A stretch of DNA of 64,000 nt. It comes from Seohaeicola zhoushanensis (GTDB taxonomy: Bacteria > Pseudomonadota > Alphaproteobacteria > Rhodobacterales > Rhodobacteraceae). The stretch spans positions 326,316 through 390,315 of the forward strand of contig NZ_BNCJ01000003.1 in assembly GCF_014656415.1 (NCBI RefSeq), read 5' to 3'. The notes under the pieces were generated by a model. The model had not been told where the DNA came from. It worked only from the letters and a program-made list of their open reading frames with translations, and searched no databases. Numbering within the stretch: position 1 is the first letter of the stretch; each line of letters begins with the position of its first letter. Below are positions 47,105 through 55,745 of the stretch, in pieces. Made by a program: the position numbers and the translations under genes.

Positions 47105-47305
47105 CTAGCCTTTGTCGTTCCGGCGTGCCCGCCAGAGGTTGATCGTCTGCCACAGCGCCAGCCCGAAGCCGGCCAGGGCCGCAATATCGAACAGCAGCCG
47201 GGTGTTCCCCGACCAGCCGAACCGGGACCCCGCCCAGGTCGCCCCGATCCAGAACAGGCCGACCACGGCGATCAGCAGCGCCAGCCGCCGCCCCCGTGCA
47301 TTCAT
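47105..47305 (-). CDS. Small membrane protein of DUF5337 type (nuoE-nuoF interval)
   Basis: A 66-residue protein, nearly all of it two membrane helices ([19 protein letters not shown] and [20 protein letters not shown]) with a basic end. I use the Met at 47305 (an earlier ATG is at 47326). It ends 4 bases before nuoF. I associate it with DUF5337. Could be a complex I assembly or accessory subunit; not shown. Confidence 0.7.
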   Translation of the reverse strand: MNARGRRLALLIAVVGLFWIGATWAGSRFGWSGNTRLLFDIAALAGFGLALWQTINLWRARRNDKG

Positions 47306-47329
47306 CTCGTCCCGTCCGCCGTCCATCGT

Positions 47330-47551
47330 TCACTCGCTCCGCCGCGAGAACCCGGTCTCGCCGCTTATCAAGCCCAGCAGCGGCCTTCGCCCAGGCTCCA
47401 GGCCCGGAAGACCGCAGAACCCTGCCAGGACCGACAACAGGACGCGACGGGGACCGAACGACCACATCGACACCGACAGGCCAAAGCCCGCCGCCCCGGC
47501 CAACTGCCCGAAGCGCCGCGCAAAGTTGTCGCGGTCCATGTCGATCGTCAT
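47330..47551 (-). CDS. Small hypothetical protein (nuoE-nuoF interval)
   Basis: A 73-residue frame starting at ATG 47551 with GGGGGA upstream and ending at TGA 47330. The middle part FGLSVSMWSFGPRRVLLSVLAGFCGLPG may cross or touch the membrane; both ends are charged. It lies 26 bases after nuoE and before the DUF5337 gene. I do not recognise it, and it is less secure than the neighbouring genes. Confidence 0.5.
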   Translation of the reverse strand: MTIDMDRDNFARRFGQLAGAAGFGLSVSMWSFGPRRVLLSVLAGFCGLPGLEPGRRPLLGLISGETGFSRRSE

Positions 47552-47577
47552 CCATTCCCCCTTGCGTCCTGCCAATC

Positions 47578-48711
47578 TCAGTCCTTGTAGATGTCGTCCT
47601 TCTTGGCTTTCTTCGAAAATTCCGTCTCGGCCCCGGTGGCCAGCAGCTTTGCCTGCTCCACCCAGTTGTCCCGCGTCACCCGGCCCTTGAACCCTTCGAG
47701 GTTCTCGTCGACCCAGGCCACTTCGGCCGCGCTCCACCCTGCGATCTGGTCGAAGTGGTAGAAGCCCATCGAATGCAGCAGCGTCTCGAGCTTCGGCCCC
47801 ACGCCCTTGATCATCTTGAGGTTGTCGGCCTTGCCGTCGCGCGCCTCGGTCAGGACCGCCGGCTTGCTGCCCTCGCCCGCCGCGGGCCCGCCCTTCGAGA
47901 CTTCCTGCGCTTCCTGCTTGGTCACCCCGGTCTCGTCCGCCGGCACGTTGGCCGAAGGTTTCGGCTCGGCCTTCGGCTTGGCCGCCTTCTTGGCGGCGGC
48001 CGGCTTGCCCTGCCAGGGCGCCAGCAGCGGCACCTCGGTGCCGTCGATGCGCTTGACGGTATCGCCGATGTCGGTCGCCAGCTGCACGCTCGCGTTGTAC
48101 TGCGTCTTGCCGCTGTCGAAGTCGGTGAGGCTGGTCAGCCCCGAGAGCGGCTCGGCCGCATACCGCCCGTTCTGCGGCCCCGGCACCGGAACCTTGCCGG
48201 CGGCCAGCTCGTCGATGATCTCGGCAAGCCGCTCGGCGGTCAGGTCCTCGTAATAGTCCTTGCCGATCTGCGCCATCGGCGCGTTCGCGCAGGAACCGAG
48301 GCATTCCACCTCTTCCCAGCTGAACTTGCCGTCGGCGCTCAGCTGATGCGCCTTGGCGGCGATCTTGTCCTTGCAGACGCCGATCAGGTCCTCGGCGCCG
48401 CAGATCATGCAGGACAGCGTGCCGCAGATCTGGATATGCGCCACAGACCCAACGGGTTGCAGCTGGAACATGAAGTAGAAGGTCGCCACTTCCAGCGCCC
48501 GGATATAGGCCATGCCCAGCATGTTCGCGACCGCCTCGATGGCGGGCCGGGTCAGCCAGCCTTCCTGTTCCTGCGCGCGCCACAGCAGCGGGATGATCGC
48601 CGAGGCCTGGCGGCCCTCGGGATACTTGGTGATCTGCGCCTCGGCCCAGGCCTGGTTGGCCGCGGTAAAGGCGAAACTCTCGGGTTGCTCGTGGTGCAGT
48701 CGGCGCAGCAT
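47578..48711 (-). CDS. nuoE: NADH-quinone oxidoreductase subunit E with C-terminal extension
   Basis: A 377-residue protein. The first ~200 residues are the thioredoxin-fold 2Fe-2S subunit with ligands in CGTLSC and CLGSCANAP. The rest is an extension: a Lys/Ala/Pro-rich linker (about 235-295) and a helix-hairpin-helix-like domain beginning [17 protein letters not shown] at residue 300. E. coli NuoE has only 166 residues; Rhodobacter capsulatus NuoE is likewise extended. The core carries cluster N1a near FMN. Confidence 0.96.
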   Translation of the reverse strand: MLRRLHHEQPESFAFTAANQAWAEAQITKYPEGRQASAIIPLLWRAQEQEGWLTRPAIEAVANMLGMAYIRALEVATFYFMFQLQPVGSVAHIQICGTLSCMICGAEDLIGVCKDKIAAKAHQLSADGKFSWEEVECLGSCANAPMAQIGKDYYEDLTAERLAEIIDELAAGKVPVPGPQNGRYAAEPLSGLTSLTDFDSGKTQYNASVQLATDIGDTVKRIDGTEVPLLAPWQGKPAAAKKAAKPKAEPKPSANVPADETGVTKQEAQEVSKGGPAAGEGSKPAVLTEARDGKADNLKMIKGVGPKLETLLHSMGFYHFDQIAGWSAAEVAWVDENLEGFKGRVTRDNWVEQAKLLATGAETEFSKKAKKDDIYKD

Positions 48712-48712
48712 G

Positions 48713-49114
48713 TCAGTTCTTCGGCTCCAGTGGGCTGGTGTCGATGGCCACCGTGCGGGTGGACGTCAGCACGCAGGTCACGTCACCGGGAAATCCGGGC
48801 GCAGCGCCCTTCGCGGTGATCGTCAGGGTATAGCTCATGTCGGCCAGCATCCGGGCGACGGCGCGCTCGGCTTCCTGCAGCTGGCGATTGCAGAAATAGG
48901 TCTTGGTATCAGGCTCTTCGATCACCGCCACCGCGGCCTCACCGGCCTCGACCGCCTCCTGCTCGGAAGCGGCCTCTTCGCCCGGCTGGCGCTCCGGCGG
49001 CAGCAGCAGCCAGCCCGAGCCGACACCGATGGTCCGGCTCTCGGCCAATGCGGCCAGCGGCAGCGCGCCAAGGGCGGCGGCCAGCAGCAGCGGGGTGAAG
49101 GGGATATGGCGCAT
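48713..49114 (-). CDS. Exported cysteine-pair protein of unknown function (nuoD-nuoE interval, second)
   Basis: A 133-residue protein with signal peptide [16 protein letters not shown] and cleavage before ESRTIG. The mature part holds two cysteines (TYFCNRQL and DVTCVLTS) and an acidic Glu/Ala stretch near residue 50. AGAGGAGA precedes ATG 49114 closely. It ends one base before nuoE. No family recognised; periplasmic. Confidence 0.75.
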   Translation of the reverse strand: MRHIPFTPLLLAAALGALPLAALAESRTIGVGSGWLLLPPERQPGEEAASEQEAVEAGEAAVAVIEEPDTKTYFCNRQLQEAERAVARMLADMSYTLTITAKGAAPGFPGDVTCVLTSTRTVAIDTSPLEPKN

Positions 49115-49128
49115 TATCTCCTCTCCCC

Positions 49129-49719
49129 TCACGGCGTGCATTTGGTCATGGTGAGCCAGCCGTCCTCGACCTTGTAGGTCTTGCCCGGATTGGCGATCAC
49201 GTCGCGGACCATCGCCTCGGCCTGTGCCCGCGCCGGCGATCCAGCAGGCCCGTTCACCCGGGCGCGGATCAGCACGGTATCGACCATGTCCGCCACGGTA
49301 TCGCGCGCGCCGTTCAGTTCGACCGAGCAGCGGCGCTCCTTGACGAACATCGCGATGACGCCGCGCACCCCCGGCATCCCGAAGGACTTCAGGTGGTTCA
49401 CGGCTTCCTGCTGGGCGTCGACCTCGGGAAAGGCCTCGGCATCCAGCGCCGGATCGGCATCGCAGAATGCCTTGGTGAGCCGGAAGGTCTTGCCATCCTC
49501 GCTCATCTCGGCACGGCCGCCCGCCAGCAGCGACGAGGCAAAGCCCTGGATCTCGTCCGGGGTATAGCCCGCGCCGCCCAGCACGCTGTCGGCCGTCTCC
49601 TCGCTCATCGCGCAGCCGTTCGCGCGCATCAGCTCGACGAAGGCGACCGCACGGTCGCCCCCCGTCCCGGCCTGGGCCGGCAGAGCAGAAGCAAGAACGA
49701 GCGCGATGGCCAGTCTCAC
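49129..49719 (-). CDS. Exported four-cysteine protein of unknown function (nuoD-nuoE interval, first)
   Basis: A 196-residue protein with signal peptide [16 protein letters not shown]. The mature part has four cysteines ([22 protein letters not shown] and TKCTP at the end). A segment [20 protein letters not shown] follows the first. The ATG overlaps the nuoD stop by 4 bases, so translation is coupled to nuoD. Function unknown, periplasmic. Confidence 0.77.
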   Translation of the reverse strand: MRLAIALVLASALPAQAGTGGDRAVAFVELMRANGCAMSEETADSVLGGAGYTPDEIQGFASSLLAGGRAEMSEDGKTFRLTKAFCDADPALDAEAFPEVDAQQEAVNHLKSFGMPGVRGVIAMFVKERRCSVELNGARDTVADMVDTVLIRARVNGPAGSPARAQAEAMVRDVIANPGKTYKVEDGWLTMTKCTP

Positions 49720-50930
49720 CTGTCGATCTCCCCGAACACGACGTCCATCGTCCCGATGATCGCCGCCACATCGGCCAGCTGGTGGCCGGTCGCGACATGA
49801 TCCATCGCCTGCAGGTGCAGGAAGCCCGGAGCGCGGATCTTCGCGCGGTAGGGCTTGTTGGTCCCATCCGCCACCAGGTAGACGCCGAACTCGCCCTTGG
49901 GCGCCTCGACGGCGGCATAGACCTCGCCGGCGGGCACGTGGAAGCCCTCGGTGTACAGCTTGAAGTGATGGATCAGGCTTTCCATCGAGGTCTTCATGTC
50001 GCCGCGCTTCGGCGGCGTGATCTTGCCGCGCGCGAGCACCTCGCCGGGTTCCTTGCGCAGCTTTTCAATGCATTGCAGGATGATCTTCGTGCTCTCGCGC
50101 ATCTCGGCCATGCGGCAGAGATAACGGTCGTAGCAGTCGCCGTTCTTGCCGACCGGCACCTTGAAGTCGAACTCGTCGTAGCACTCGTAGGGCTGCGAGC
50201 GACGCAGGTCCCAGGCCAGGCCCGAACCGCGCACCATCACGCCCGAGAAGCCGTAGTCGAGAATGTCCTGCTCGGAAATGATCCCGATCTCGACGTTGCG
50301 CTGCTTGAAGATCCGGTTCTCGGTCAGCAGCCCGTCGATATCGTCGAGCCGTTTGGGGAACTTGTGCGCCCACTTCTCGATGTCGTCGATCAGATCCGGC
50401 GGCAGGTCCTGGTGGACCCCGCCGGGGCGGAAGTAGGCGGCGTGCAGCCGCGCCCCGCAGGCCCGTTCGTAGAAGATCATCAGGTCTTCGCGTTCCTCGA
50501 AGCCCCAGAGCGGCGGTGTCAGCGCGCCCACGTCCATCGCCTGCGTCGTCACGTTCAGCAGGTGATTCAGGATGCGGCCGATCTCGCTGTAGAGCACCCG
50601 GATCAGCGAGGCCCGGCGCGGCACCACGACGCCGGTCAGCTTCTCGATGGCCAGACACCAGGCATGTTCCTGGTTCATCGGCGCCACATAGTCGAGCCGG
50701 TCGAAATACGGCAGGTTCTGCAGGTAGGTCCGGCTCTCCATCAGCTTCTCGGTGCCCCGGTGCAGCAGCCCGATATGCGGGTCGCAGCGCTCGACGATCT
50801 CGCCGTCGAGTTCGAGCACAAGCCGAAGAACCCCGTGCGCCGCAGGGTGTTGCGGGCCGAAGTTGATGTTGAAGTTGCGGATCTTCTGTTCGCCCGTCAG
50901 GGCGTCTTCATAGCCACGCGAGCCGTCCAT
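49716..50930 (-). CDS. nuoD: NADH-quinone oxidoreductase subunit D
   Basis: A 404-residue subunit related to the large subunit of NiFe hydrogenases but without metal ligands. [22 protein letters not shown] at the N-terminus includes the quinone-contact His loop, and [15 protein letters not shown] and [17 protein letters not shown] are family blocks. ATG 50930 overlaps the stop of the 68-residue membrane protein gene. With NuoB it forms the quinone-reduction site. Confidence 0.98.
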   Translation of the reverse strand: MDGSRGYEDALTGEQKIRNFNINFGPQHPAAHGVLRLVLELDGEIVERCDPHIGLLHRGTEKLMESRTYLQNLPYFDRLDYVAPMNQEHAWCLAIEKLTGVVVPRRASLIRVLYSEIGRILNHLLNVTTQAMDVGALTPPLWGFEEREDLMIFYERACGARLHAAYFRPGGVHQDLPPDLIDDIEKWAHKFPKRLDDIDGLLTENRIFKQRNVEIGIISEQDILDYGFSGVMVRGSGLAWDLRRSQPYECYDEFDFKVPVGKNGDCYDRYLCRMAEMRESTKIILQCIEKLRKEPGEVLARGKITPPKRGDMKTSMESLIHHFKLYTEGFHVPAGEVYAAVEAPKGEFGVYLVADGTNKPYRAKIRAPGFLHLQAMDHVATGHQLADVAAIIGTMDVVFGEIDR

Positions 50931-51136
50931 CACGCCTTGCCTCCGTCCAACTGGTCCTTGAACGCGACGACCCAGAGCAGGATCAGCGCGCCAAGCGGGA
51001 TGATCGCCACCAGCGCCACCCACGACGGAATGCCATTGCGCGGCAGGATGCGCCAGAACGGCACAACCAGCAGAGCCGCGAGCACCAGCAGCCAGATCAG
51101 ACCGCCGCCTCCCATGCCATAGCCGCCATACATCAT
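50930..51136 (-). CDS. Small membrane protein between nuoC and nuoD
   Basis: A 68-residue protein starting [12 protein letters not shown], followed by two helices ([16 protein letters not shown] and [21 protein letters not shown]) and a charged tail. It overlaps nuoC (ATGA at 51133-51136) and nuoD (ATGA at 50927-50930 region), so it is locked in a translationally coupled C-x-D chain. That makes it a good candidate for an accessory complex I component. No family recognised. Confidence 0.72.
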   Translation of the reverse strand: MMYGGYGMGGGGLIWLLVLAALLVVPFWRILPRNGIPSWVALVAIIPLGALILLWVVAFKDQLDGGKA

Positions 51137-51741
51137 TTTGCGTCCGCCTTCTTCTCGTCGCCCGGAAGGATGTATTCGGCACCCTCCCACGGCGACATGA
51201 AATCGAACTGCCGGTATTCCTGCACCAGCGAAACCGGCTCGTAGACCACGCGCTTCTGCGCCTCGTCGTAGCGCACCTCGGTATAGCCCGTGGTCGGGAA
51301 GTCCTTGCGCAGCGGATGGCCGCGGAAGCCGTAGTCGGTCAGGATGCGGCGCAGGTCGGGGTGGCCCGAGAACAGGATCCCGAACATGTCGTAGACCTCG
51401 CGCTCGAACCAGTTGGCCGAGGGGTGGATCGACACCAGCGAGGGCACCATCTCCTCTTCGCGCACCGAAACCCGCAGGCGGATACGCTTGTTCTCGTACA
51501 TCGACAGGAAATGATAGACCACGGTGAACCGCTTGGCCCGGTCCGGGTAGTCCACCGCGGTGATATCCACCAGCGTCGAGAAGCGGCAGCTGTGATCGCT
51601 GCGCAGGAACTCGACGAAGCCGACGATATTCCCCGCCGTCACATCGACATTCAGTTCTCCGTGGGACACATCCCAGCCCAGCACGCAATCGGGCCGCTTG
51701 GCCTCGATATGGGCGCCCAGTTCGTTCAGCGCGTCGCTCAT
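51133..51741 (-). CDS. nuoC: NADH-quinone oxidoreductase subunit C
   Basis: A 202-residue 30-kDa-type subunit. [19 protein letters not shown] and [30 protein letters not shown], the signature of the 30-kDa family, are present. A separate NuoC (not fused to D as in E. coli). Forms the peripheral arm with NuoB, D and I. Followed by a 4-base overlap with a small membrane protein gene. Confidence 0.98.
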   Translation of the reverse strand: MSDALNELGAHIEAKRPDCVLGWDVSHGELNVDVTAGNIVGFVEFLRSDHSCRFSTLVDITAVDYPDRAKRFTVVYHFLSMYENKRIRLRVSVREEEMVPSLVSIHPSANWFEREVYDMFGILFSGHPDLRRILTDYGFRGHPLRKDFPTTGYTEVRYDEAQKRVVYEPVSLVQEYRQFDFMSPWEGAEYILPGDEKKADAK

Positions 51742-51763
51742 GACAAGCCCCTTTGCCCGCGCC

Positions 51764-52369
51764 TCAGCGCACGATTGTCCCGGTGCGGCGGATCTTCCGC
51801 TGCAGCTGCATCAGACCGTAAAGCAGGGCTTCGGCGGTCGGAGGGCAGCCGGGCACGTAGATGTCGACCGGCACGATCCGGTCGCAGCCGCGCACGACCG
51901 AGTAGGAATAGTGGTAATAGCCGCCGCCATTGGCGCAGGAACCCATCGAGATCACGTAGCGCGGCTCGGGCATCTGGTCATAGACCTTGCGCAGCGCCGG
52001 GGCCATCTTGTTGGTCAGCGTGCCGGCGACGATCATCACGTCCGACTGGCGCGGCGAGGCGCGCGGCGCAATCCCGAAGCGCTCGGCGTCGTACCGCGGC
52101 ATCGAGGTATGCATCATCTCGACCGCGCAGCAGGCGAGGCCGAAGGTCATCCAGTGCAGCGAGCCGGTGCGCGCCCAGTTGATCAGGTCCTCGGTCGAAG
52201 TGAGGATGAACCCCTTGTCCTGCAGTTCGGCGTTCAGCGCCGCCGTGCTGGCTTCATGGCCGCTGTCGGCATCGAAAGCTGCCAGCGCCGAGGGGCCGGA
52301 CTTCACCCGGTCATCCTGCACGCCGCTGCCCTGCACCTCGGTGACCAGGGGAGTCTCGTTCACTGCCAT
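51764..52369 (-). CDS. nuoB: NADH-quinone oxidoreductase subunit B
   Basis: A 201-residue subunit carrying 4Fe-4S cluster N2. The ligands are in [10 protein letters not shown] (tandem Cys), [14 protein letters not shown] and [14 protein letters not shown] choose ATG 52369 with AAGGGGG upstream; an in-frame ATG at 52390 lies within nuoA. The start overlaps the nuoA stop by 10 bases. Confidence 0.97.
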   Translation of the reverse strand: MAVNETPLVTEVQGSGVQDDRVKSGPSALAAFDADSGHEASTAALNAELQDKGFILTSTEDLINWARTGSLHWMTFGLACCAVEMMHTSMPRYDAERFGIAPRASPRQSDVMIVAGTLTNKMAPALRKVYDQMPEPRYVISMGSCANGGGYYHYSYSVVRGCDRIVPVDIYVPGCPPTAEALLYGLMQLQRKIRRTGTIVR

Positions 52370-52725
52370 TCCATCGCCCCCTTCTTCCATTCATAGGCGA
52401 ACCCGGCGGTCAGCACGGCCAGGAAGGCCATCATCGACCAGAAGGCCGCCATGCTCACGTCCTGGAAGGCAACCGCCCAAGGGAACAGGAAGGCGATCTC
52501 GAGGTCGAAGATGATGAACAGGATCGACACCAGGTAGAACCGCACGTCGAACTTCATCCGCGCGTCGTCGAAGGCGTTGAAGCCGCATTCATAGGCGCTG
52601 ACCTTCTCGGGGTCGGGATTGCGCACCGCCAGCACGACCGCGGCAAGGATCAGCACGATCCCCAGCCCGCAGGCCACCACCAGAAATACGAGGATGGGAA
52701 GGTATTCCCGCAACATCTCTTCCAC
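52360..52725 (-). CDS. nuoA: NADH-quinone oxidoreductase subunit A
   Basis: A 121-residue subunit with three helices. [20 protein letters not shown] and [22 protein letters not shown] are diagnostic. The GTG at 52725 ([14 protein letters not shown]) is taken as start because AAGGAG lies six bases upstream and the protein then matches family N-termini; an ATG at 52716 is the alternative. First gene of the nuo operon. Confidence 0.95.
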   Translation of the reverse strand: MEEMLREYLPILVFLVVACGLGIVLILAAVVLAVRNPDPEKVSAYECGFNAFDDARMKFDVRFYLVSILFIIFDLEIAFLFPWAVAFQDVSMAAFWSMMAFLAVLTAGFAYEWKKGAMEWQ

Positions 52726-52791
52726 GAGTGGCTCCTTCTGCTGCGCCGAGCCCCTGGCTCGCGCCGTCAAGTGGCGTGTTGACCTTGGCCC

Positions 52792-52820
52792 TGTCTAGCC
52801 CTGCGGGCGGGGAGGGTCAA
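52792..52820 (-). promoter_or_regulatory. Promoter of the nuo operon
   Basis: On the minus strand, TTGACC (52820-52815), a 17-base spacer, TAGACA (52797-52792). The expected start near 52785 leaves a leader of about 60 bases before nuoA. Spacing and sequence fit a housekeeping sigma-70 promoter of alphaproteobacteria. Confidence 0.65.
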
Positions 52821-52926
52821 CGGGGCCAGAACGGGTTCAGCCCCATGGAAGCAATGCCAATTGGATTTATCTACAAAGAATTAACGGGGCCGTGCTGCGA
52901 TGCGGCGATTTACCGTGTGGCGGGGG

Positions 52927-53994
52927 TCAGAGCGTTGAAGAACTGGTCTCCACTCGCAAGGGCCGGTTCCCCTCGACAGGATAGTAGATGTTGAACGACA
53001 TCCCATAGGCCATGTGGGAAAAGAGCCGCGCCAGCGGGAGCTTCGGCAATATCAATGGGCTGTAGACGAATGCTCCGTTCTGTTCGCTTCGCAGCCGTCG
53101 GCCGGCATCAAAGCGAATCTCTGGCGAGTTTCTGTGGCCATAGGTCCTGATTTGGCCTCCTTCCTCTCGCGAGACCCGGAAACCCTGCGCTTCGAACCAC
53201 GCCGCAGCGGCCTCGAGACCCTCGGTCGCCTGCAGCGGCCGGAAGACGCAGACCTTGGCGACCGAATGGCTGTGCACACGCGGCCAGTCGAGCGGCGGGG
53301 GCAAACCCTCCGGCATGTCTGCCCCCTCCAGAACCGGACAAGAGGCCGCATCCGGGTAATCCATCAGCGTCAGTTTGAGCGAATTCGGCATCTCGCGCCG
53401 GTAGGTCCAGACATAGGCCGGTGTCCCTGGGTCGCCGTCGAACATGGAAGCCCGGACCTTGCCAACAGCCCACTGGCCTGTCAGCACGATTGCCGCCACC
53501 ACGAAGAGCGCCGTCAGCAGCCGGTCGCCCGGATGCAGCACGACGCCGCCCCCGCGGCCCAGATCCGGCTGCCCCGCCAGCCGTCCGGCAAGCAGCCAGT
53601 AGACCAACCCTGACGCCGCACCGATCCCGACACCCGCAAGTTGCGTCGGGGTCGGGGCAGCAATGCACCATAGGCCGACAAGCACGGTCCACACCGCGAC
53701 ATGCGCCCGAAGCGACCGAATGCCTCTAATGTCGAAGGCGATAGGCAGGGCAAGAAACATTGCGCCGTACAGCAGCGCGGGCAGAAGCAGCAACAAGGCG
53801 GCGAACATCAAGGAATTCGCACTGGCGATGGCCGCGTCGGGCTTGGGAAACAGGGTCAGGACCGCCCAGGCTGCGAGATTCAGGCACAGGAACACGCCGA
53901 GGCAAATCCGAATCAACCTCGGCAGGTAGCGCAGGAACGCCAGGAGGGCGATGAAGGCCTTCCGCACGGTTCTCTTCAGCGCTTCCTTCGGCAC
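52927..53994 (-). CDS. Membrane protein of unknown function
   Basis: A 355-residue protein with about five hydrophobic segments in its first half (for example LIRICLGVFLCLNLAAWAVL, LLLLPALLYGAMFLAL, TVLVGLWCIAAP and LLTALFVVAAIVLTG), then a soluble domain of about 170 residues that includes PDAASCPVLEGADM and AKVCVFRPLQ with two cysteines. The start is probably GTG 53994, with GGAGG upstream; GTG 54018, overlapping the liuC stop, is the alternative. Last gene of the liu transcription unit, but its base composition and content look unrelated to leucine breakdown. Confidence 0.68.
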   Translation of the reverse strand: MPKEALKRTVRKAFIALLAFLRYLPRLIRICLGVFLCLNLAAWAVLTLFPKPDAAIASANSLMFAALLLLLPALLYGAMFLALPIAFDIRGIRSLRAHVAVWTVLVGLWCIAAPTPTQLAGVGIGAASGLVYWLLAGRLAGQPDLGRGGGVVLHPGDRLLTALFVVAAIVLTGQWAVGKVRASMFDGDPGTPAYVWTYRREMPNSLKLTLMDYPDAASCPVLEGADMPEGLPPPLDWPRVHSHSVAKVCVFRPLQATEGLEAAAAWFEAQGFRVSREEGGQIRTYGHRNSPEIRFDAGRRLRSEQNGAFVYSPLILPKLPLARLFSHMAYGMSFNIYYPVEGNRPLRVETSSSTL

Positions 53995-54014
53995 CTTCCC
54001 TCCACGGTCCAGAG

Positions 54015-54797
54015 TCACTGCTGCCAGGGCGCCTTTTCCCTGGCGAAGAAGGCCCGCACCCCCTCGCGCGCCTCCTCGGTCTCCCATTGCGCCGCCAGCG
54101 CGCGGATCGAGAAGTCGATCACCTCGGCGTCGATCCGCGGCCCCATGTGCCGCGCCAGCCGCTTGCTGGCCGCCACCGCGCCGGGCGCGCAGGAGAGATA
54201 GGGCTTCACTTCGGCCTCGATGGCCGCGTCGAGCCCCGCTGCCGGCACCGCGCGGGCCAGCAGGCCCAGCGTCACCGCTTCCCCGGCCCCGAAGAGCCGC
54301 GCCGACATGAACACCCGCCGCGCCATCGCCTCGCCCATGCGGGCCAGGCAATAGGGGCTGATGGTCGCCGGGATCAGCCCCAGCCGCGCCTCGGTGAAGC
54401 CGAACTTCAGGCTCTCCACCCCGATCGCCACGTCGCAGACGCTGACCAGCCCCAGCCCGCCACCGAAGGCATTGCCCTGGATCCGCCCGATGACCGGCTG
54501 CGGCAAGGTGTTCAGCGCGAAGAGCATCTCGGCCAGCTTGCGCGCCTCGGCCTGGCGCGTCGCGCCATCGGCCTCCATCTGCTCGCGCATCCAGCCCAGA
54601 TCGCCCCCGGCGCAGAACGACTCGCCCGCCCCGGTCAGCACCACCACCCGCACCGAGGCATCGCCCGCCAGCTGCGCCGCCGCCTGGGTCAGCTCGGCGA
54701 TCATCTGCGCCGACATCGCGTTGTGCTTTTCCACCCGCGTCAGGGTCAACCTGGCAACACCGCGCGCGTCGGTCTCGATCGTCAGGGTCTCGTACAT
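54015..54797 (-). CDS. liuC: Methylglutaconyl-CoA hydratase (enoyl-CoA hydratase family)
   Basis: A crotonase-fold enzyme of 260 residues. VVVLTGAGESFCAGGDLGWM contains the first oxyanion-hole segment and the GGDLxWM form characteristic of methylglutaconyl-CoA hydratases; GNAFGGGLGLVSVCDVAIG holds the second. Hydrates 3-methylglutaconyl-CoA to HMG-CoA in leucine degradation. The Met at 54797 has GAGAGGG at better spacing than the ATG at 54803. Neighbours are liuE (before) and a membrane protein (after). Confidence 0.9.
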   Translation of the reverse strand: MYETLTIETDARGVARLTLTRVEKHNAMSAQMIAELTQAAAQLAGDASVRVVVLTGAGESFCAGGDLGWMREQMEADGATRQAEARKLAEMLFALNTLPQPVIGRIQGNAFGGGLGLVSVCDVAIGVESLKFGFTEARLGLIPATISPYCLARMGEAMARRVFMSARLFGAGEAVTLGLLARAVPAAGLDAAIEAEVKPYLSCAPGAVAASKRLARHMGPRIDAEVIDFSIRALAAQWETEEAREGVRAFFAREKAPWQQ

Positions 54798-54814
54798 GTC
54801 CATCCCTCTCCGCC

Positions 54815-54864
54815 GGCAAAAATTCCTGCAAGGAATTTTGCCAAAAGTTTTAGCGAAAACTTTT
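54815..54864. repeat. Two adjacent AT-rich hairpins between liuE and liuC
   Basis: First hairpin: GGCAAAAATTCC (54815-54826) with GGAATTTTGCC (54832-54842), one bulge. Second: AAAAGTTTT (54843-54851) with AAAACTTTT (54856-54864), 4-base loop. Much more AT-rich than the flanking genes, and with the same GGCAAAA core as the element at 5256-5312. Confidence 0.6.
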
Positions 54865-54871
54865 GCCCGGC

Positions 54872-55726
54872 TCAGCCGGTGCGCATCGCCTTCGCCATCG
54901 CGGCCGCCTCGTTCACCAGGGCAAGATCCAGCCCGGTGTGATAGCCCAGCCGCTCCAGATGCGCCGCCACCGCCTCCGTGGCGACATTGCCCTTCGCGCC
55001 GGGCGCATAGGGACAGCCGCCCAGGCCGCCGACCGCCGCGTCGAAGACGCGCAGACCCAGCGCCAGCGAAACGTCGATATTGGCGATGGCGCGCCCCGCC
55101 GTGTCGTGGAAATGCCCGGCCAGCCGGCTCACCGGCACCACGTTCTTCACCGCCAGCAACATCTTGGCCACGCTGTCGGGCGTGCCCTGTCCGATGGTAT
55201 CGCCCAGCGAGATCTCGTAGCAGCCCATGGCGAAGAGCTTGTCAGCCACCGCCGCCACCTGCCCCGGCTCGACATGGCCGTCATAGGGGCAGTCGGTCAC
55301 GCAGCTGATATAGCCGCGCACCGGCAGGTCGATATGGCGGGCCGCCTTCAGGATCGGGGCGAACCGCTCGATCGACTCGGCGATGGTGGCGTTGACATTG
55401 GCCTTGGAGAAGCCCTCGCTGGCCGAGGCGAAGACGGCGATCTCGTCGGCCCCCGCCGCCAGCGCATCCTCGTAGCCGCGCATGTTCGGCGTCAGCGCTG
55501 CATAACGCACGCCCTCGGCGCGCTTGATGCCCGCCAGCACCTCGGCGCTGCCGGCCATTTGCGGCACCCATTTGGGCGAAACGAAGCTCGCGCATTCGAT
55601 GCGGCTGAAGCCGGCGCGCGAGAGCAGGTCGACCAGCGCCACCTTCTCCGTCACCGGGATTGCCCGCTTCTCGTTCTGCAACCCGTCGCGCGGGCCGACC
55701 TCCACGATCTCGACACGTCCGGCCAT
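54872..55726 (-). CDS. liuE: Hydroxymethylglutaryl-CoA lyase
   Basis: A 284-residue TIM-barrel lyase. EVGPRDGLQNE at the N-terminus, CVTDCPYDGHV, GCYEISLGDTIGQGTP and GGCPYAPGAKGNVATE, which includes the catalytic Cys loop, are all in place. Splits HMG-CoA into acetoacetate and acetyl-CoA, the last step of the liu pathway. ATG 55726 has GGGGAGG nine bases upstream. Confidence 0.95.
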   Translation of the reverse strand: MAGRVEIVEVGPRDGLQNEKRAIPVTEKVALVDLLSRAGFSRIECASFVSPKWVPQMAGSAEVLAGIKRAEGVRYAALTPNMRGYEDALAAGADEIAVFASASEGFSKANVNATIAESIERFAPILKAARHIDLPVRGYISCVTDCPYDGHVEPGQVAAVADKLFAMGCYEISLGDTIGQGTPDSVAKMLLAVKNVVPVSRLAGHFHDTAGRAIANIDVSLALGLRVFDAAVGGLGGCPYAPGAKGNVATEAVAAHLERLGYHTGLDLALVNEAAAMAKAMRTG

Positions 55727-55745
55727 GATGCTGCGCCTCCCCGCG

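Noticed and set aside
54019..54831. Upstream extension of the membrane protein gene that ends at 52927
   Set aside because: This part of the frame runs opposite in phase through liuC and has no membrane or domain character; GTG 53994 or 54018 is the sensible start.
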